A stretch of DNA of 8,093 nt, taken from positions 1-8,093 of the forward strand of contig CALVKX010000087.1 of NCBI GenBank assembly GCA_944333375.1, in the 5' to 3' direction. The stretch comes from an uncultured Eubacteriales bacterium. Lineage in GTDB: Bacteria; Bacillota_A; Clostridia; Christensenellales; Aristaeellaceae. Each line of letters starts with the position of its first letter. The stretch's first letter is position 1. Below, piece by piece: positions 6,504 to 8,093 of this stretch. The notes under the pieces were generated by a model. That model saw nothing but the letters and a program-made list of their open reading frames with translations. It was not told the origin of the DNA and made no database searches. The position numbers and the translations under genes are program-made.

Positions 6504-6569
6504 ACGCCGCCCCGGCGTGAAGTGCGGGCGCGGCAACGGGAACGCGCCGCTTACCGGCGCGTTCCCGTT
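6504..6569 (-). other. Intercistronic stem-loops between binding protein and permease genes
   Basis: A perfect 15-bp hairpin (6535-6549 with 6555-6569, five-base loop) begins three bases after the binding-protein stop on the minus strand. Its 3' side is followed by GCCGCG, not a T-tract, so it is not a good terminator. A second hairpin (ACGCCG/CGGCGT, 6504-6518) lies just upstream of the permease ribosome site. Such structures commonly protect the upstream message from 3' decay, which would give more binding protein than membrane subunits. That role is inferred. Confidence 0.75.
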
Positions 6570-6572
6570 TCG

Positions 6573-7379
6573 TCACTGGTTGAGAGGCTGACGCGCCTTG
6601 GCGTCGGCCATCAGCTGATCGCGGGTCGCATCGTCGATGCCCGCCAGGATCTCGTTGATGGGCGCAAGCAGCTCGCTGCCCTTGGCCAGGCCCACGGCGA
6701 TGGACGTATCGCCCTCGGAGGCCTCGAAGCCCGCGCCCTCGTCAAACTTGATGTACGTCAGGTCCGGATTGGCGGCGGTATCGCCCTGCGCGCCATCCTC
6801 CTCGGCCACGTAGCCGTCGACCGCGCCGCTCTGCACGGCCACGATCATCGCGGGGAAGGTCTCCATGGCCATCGCCTTGTTCACGCCCGGGATCTGATCG
6901 ATGACGGTGTAGTGGAAGGTATTCAGCTGGCCGGTGATGGTCGCGCCGCTCAGATCCTCCAGCGAAGCGGCGGAGGCGTAGGCGCTGTCCTTGCGCACCA
7001 CCACGACCAGCTTGTTGGTGCGGTACGGGTCGCTGAAGTCCAGCGTAGCCTTGCGCTCCTCGGTGGGGCTCATGCCCGCGATGATCGCATCGAACGCGCC
7101 GCTCATCACGCCCATGGGCAGGCCGTCCCACTCGGTCTTGACGATCACGAGCTCCTTGCCCAGCCCTTCGGCGATGCGCTTGGCGATCTGCACGTCGTAG
7201 CCGTCGGCGTAACCGCCGCCGCCCTCAATGGGCACGGCGTACTCGCTGGGCTCGGCCTGCGTCCAGTTGTAGGGCGCATAGTTGCACTCCATGCCCACGC
7301 GGAAGGTGCCCTCCGCGGCCGCGACCGCACAGGGGAGCAGCGTGAGGGCTGCCAGGATGAGCGCGAGAACCTTTTTCAT
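6573..7379 (-). CDS. Amino-acid (probably lysine) ABC importer, substrate-binding protein
   Basis: This 268-residue extracytoplasmic solute-binding protein (family 3) captures the amino acid and delivers it to the permease. A signal peptide (MKK then a hydrophobic core to about residue 22) precedes GMECNYAPYNW (29-39), the family's opening strand. Other family motifs are GYDVQIAKRI (60-69), WDGL (84-87), GMSPTEERK (102-110, whose R109 should bind the substrate carboxylate) and DFSDPY (114-119). C17 is preceded by LLP, a poor lipobox because proline occupies -1, so membrane anchoring is uncertain. The start ATG 7379 lies 10 bases after GAGGAGG (7396-7390). It is the first gene of the operon and sits directly behind the riboswitch terminator, so lysine is the likely ligand. 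Confidence 0.95.
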   Translation of the reverse strand: MKKVLALILAALTLLPCAVAAAEGTFRVGMECNYAPYNWTQAEPSEYAVPIEGGGGYADGYDVQIAKRIAEGLGKELVIVKTEWDGLPMGVMSGAFDAIIAGMSPTEERKATLDFSDPYRTNKLVVVVRKDSAYASAASLEDLSGATITGQLNTFHYTVIDQIPGVNKAMAMETFPAMIVAVQSGAVDGYVAEEDGAQGDTAANPDLTYIKFDEGAGFEASEGDTSIAVGLAKGSELLAPINEILAGIDDATRDQLMADAKARQPLNQ

Positions 7380-7415
7380 GGTGATCTTTCCTCCTCATCG
7401 GTGTGTGATAAAATG

Positions 7416-7451
7416 AAAAAAGCAGCAACGGCATTGCGCCATTGCTGCTTT
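7416..7451 (-). terminator. Riboswitch-controlled terminator (expression platform)
   Basis: On the minus strand, arms 7451-7438 and 7432-7419 form 14 pairs with one wobble and a five-base loop, followed by a T-tract (positions 7421-7416). It lies between the lysine aptamer and the binding-protein start, so it acts inside the leader. The 5' arm and loop, GCAATGGCGC (7445-7436), can instead pair with GCGCTATTCGC (7487-7477), which contains the 3' strand of aptamer helix P1. The two folds exclude each other, as expected for lysine-dependent attenuation. Confidence 0.93.
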
Positions 7452-7478
7452 GATCCACAAAACGGGAAAAAAACGTGC

Positions 7479-7646
7479 GAATAGCGCTCCACGGCTTGTG
7501 CCGTGACAGTCGGCGGGATGTTCTCCCGACGCCCAGCGTCCGCACCCTTCACCCGGTCCGGCGCTTCGGCGGCCTCCCCTTTTTCGCGCGGTCACAGCCC
7601 GGTGAAGGGCTCCCACGCGCTACCGATGTCGGCCGCGCCTCTATTC
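7479..7646 (-). promoter_or_regulatory. Lysine riboswitch aptamer (L box)
   Basis: The leader RNA folds as the five-helix lysine aptamer. P1 is GAATAG (7646-7641) with CTATTC (7484-7479). AGAGGCGC follows P1 at 7642-7635 as in known L boxes. In the P2 arm, GCGCG/CGCGC and AGCCC/GGGCT close a loop TTCACC (7606-7601). The conserved core GGGGAGGCCGCCGAAGC is at 7579-7563. The P3 loop contains GGTGAA (7553-7548), exactly complementary to the P2 loop: the known L2-L3 kissing interaction. P4 is closed around GGGAGAACATCCC, then ACTGTCA, and P5 is CACGGC/GCCGTG. Lysine binding should stabilise P1, free the terminator and switch off the importer. An extra hairpin (CCGGCG/CGCCGG, 7668-7649) precedes P1. 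Confidence 0.95.
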
Positions 7647-7679
7647 ATCCGGCGCTTCTGCACGCCGGTTGTGCTCTTT

Positions 7680-7707
7680 ATTGTACACCACTTTTTGGCG
7701 CTGTCAA
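7680..7707 (-). promoter_or_regulatory. Sigma-A promoter of the lysine importer operon
   Basis: Minus strand TTGACA (7707-7702), a 16-base spacer and TACAAT (7685-7680) make a strong promoter. Transcription should start near 7673, giving a leader of about 295 bases that holds the aptamer and terminator before the ATG at 7379. It lies directly after the tex gene, so the importer operon has its own transcript. Confidence 0.92.
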
Positions 7708-7714
7708 GGGGGAA

Positions 7715-7730
7715 CGGGCGCAAAAGCCCG
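7715..7730 (-). terminator. Weak hairpin after tex, possible terminator
   Basis: CGGGC (7730-7726) pairs with GCCCG (7719-7715) around TTTTGC on the minus strand, shortly after the tex stop and just before the lysine promoter. It is followed by TTCCCCC, not a T-tract, so termination would be inefficient. Confidence 0.3.
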
Positions 7731-7740
7731 CGCGAACGCG

Positions 7741-8093
7741 TCATTTCCGCCCGGGCTGTCCGGGCGGCGCCATGGTGAGCGCGATGCGCTGGCGCTTGAG
7801 GTCGACCTCCAGCACCCAGACCTTGACCACATCGCCCACCTTGACCACCTCGGCCGGATGGCGGACGAAGCGCTCGCTCATGCGGCTGATGTGCACCAGC
7901 CCGTCCTGGTGCACGCCGATGTCCACGAACGCGCCGAAGTCGATGACGTTGCGCACCGTGCCCATCAGCTCCATGCCGGGCGTAAGGTCCTTGATGTCCA
8001 GCACGTCGGTGCGCAGGATGGGCTTGGGCAGCTCGTCCCGGGGGTCGCGGCCGGGCTTTTGCAGCTCGCGCACGATGTCGCGCAGCGTGGGCT
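7741..8093 (-). CDS. tex: Tex protein, C-terminal part with S1 RNA-binding domain (cut by window end)
   Basis: The last 116 residues of Tex, a nucleic-acid-binding protein of the Tex/Spt6-like family involved in transcription; full proteins are about 700-780 residues. The visible frame starts [20 protein letters not shown], the conserved linker before the S1 domain. The S1 OB-fold itself follows: [23 protein letters not shown], then [26 protein letters not shown] and [15 protein letters not shown]. Its end beyond the S1 domain is short and Pro/Gly-rich. The 5' part lies beyond 8093; the apparent GTG at 8073 is internal, not a start. It is the gene upstream of the importer operon on the same strand. 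Confidence 0.93.
   Translation of the reverse strand, partial: PTLRDIVRELQKPGRDPRDELPKPILRTDVLDIKDLTPGMELMGTVRNVIDFGAFVDIGVHQDGLVHISRMSERFVRHPAEVVKVGDVVKVWVLEVDLKRQRIALTMAPPGQPGRK

Noticed and set aside
6207..7484. A 425-codon plus-strand frame opposite the permease and binding protein
   Set aside because: It is antisense to conserved importer genes and also crosses the riboswitch terminator.
7380..7680. Reading the long importer leader as a T-box or another amino-acid leader
   Set aside because: There is no T-box consensus or specifier loop. The conserved core and kissing loops match the lysine riboswitch throughout.
1..8093. CRISPR arrays, insertion sequences or defence systems
   Set aside because: No regularly spaced direct repeats, transposase, integrase, nuclease or toxin-antitoxin genes were seen in any frame.

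Overview
The window looks like a chromosomal segment of a GC-rich member of the Bacillota, probably class Clostridia. The grounds are strong GGAGG-type ribosome binding sites, intrinsic terminators with U-tracts, a CCA-encoded tRNA, near-consensus sigma-A promoters, a lysine riboswitch and protein families typical of that class. No species can be named. One stretch, about 2353-3080, is strikingly AT-rich against its neighbours and looks acquired.

Left part (1-2352, plus strand). The 3' part of tRNA-Leu(CAA) is followed by a strong terminator. About 430 bases then hold no intact gene, only possible traces of a decayed one and a large stem-loop. A near-consensus promoter follows, carrying a perfect 15-bp palindrome, and drives a compact operon: a TetR-type repressor, a seven-helix membrane protein of unknown function, and a DUF2871-type four-helix membrane protein with four histidines. 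The same palindrome recurs between the repressor and the membrane genes. It is very likely the repressor's operator, so the two membrane genes appear to be its regulated cargo. A strong terminator follows the last stop directly.

Middle part (2353-4852, minus strand). This holds an AT-rich island with a small P-loop kinase-like gene, its terminator and a possible 17-residue peptide ORF. Next is a GC-rich gene for an exported protein ending in four CxxC motifs arranged like the DnaJ zinc finger.

Right part (4954-8093, minus strand). An operon encodes a complete amino-acid ABC importer: binding protein, then permease, then ATPase. It is transcribed from a near-consensus promoter through a roughly 300-nt leader holding a lysine riboswitch. 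The L2-L3 kissing-loop complementarity, the P1 helix, and an antiterminator and terminator that exclude each other can all be read directly. Lysine is therefore the best-supported substrate: excess lysine should terminate transcription before the importer genes. The window ends inside tex, of which only the C-terminal S1 RNA-binding part is present.

The least described elements are the palindrome-controlled 7TM/DUF2871 pair, the exported zinc-finger protein, and the AT-rich kinase island.
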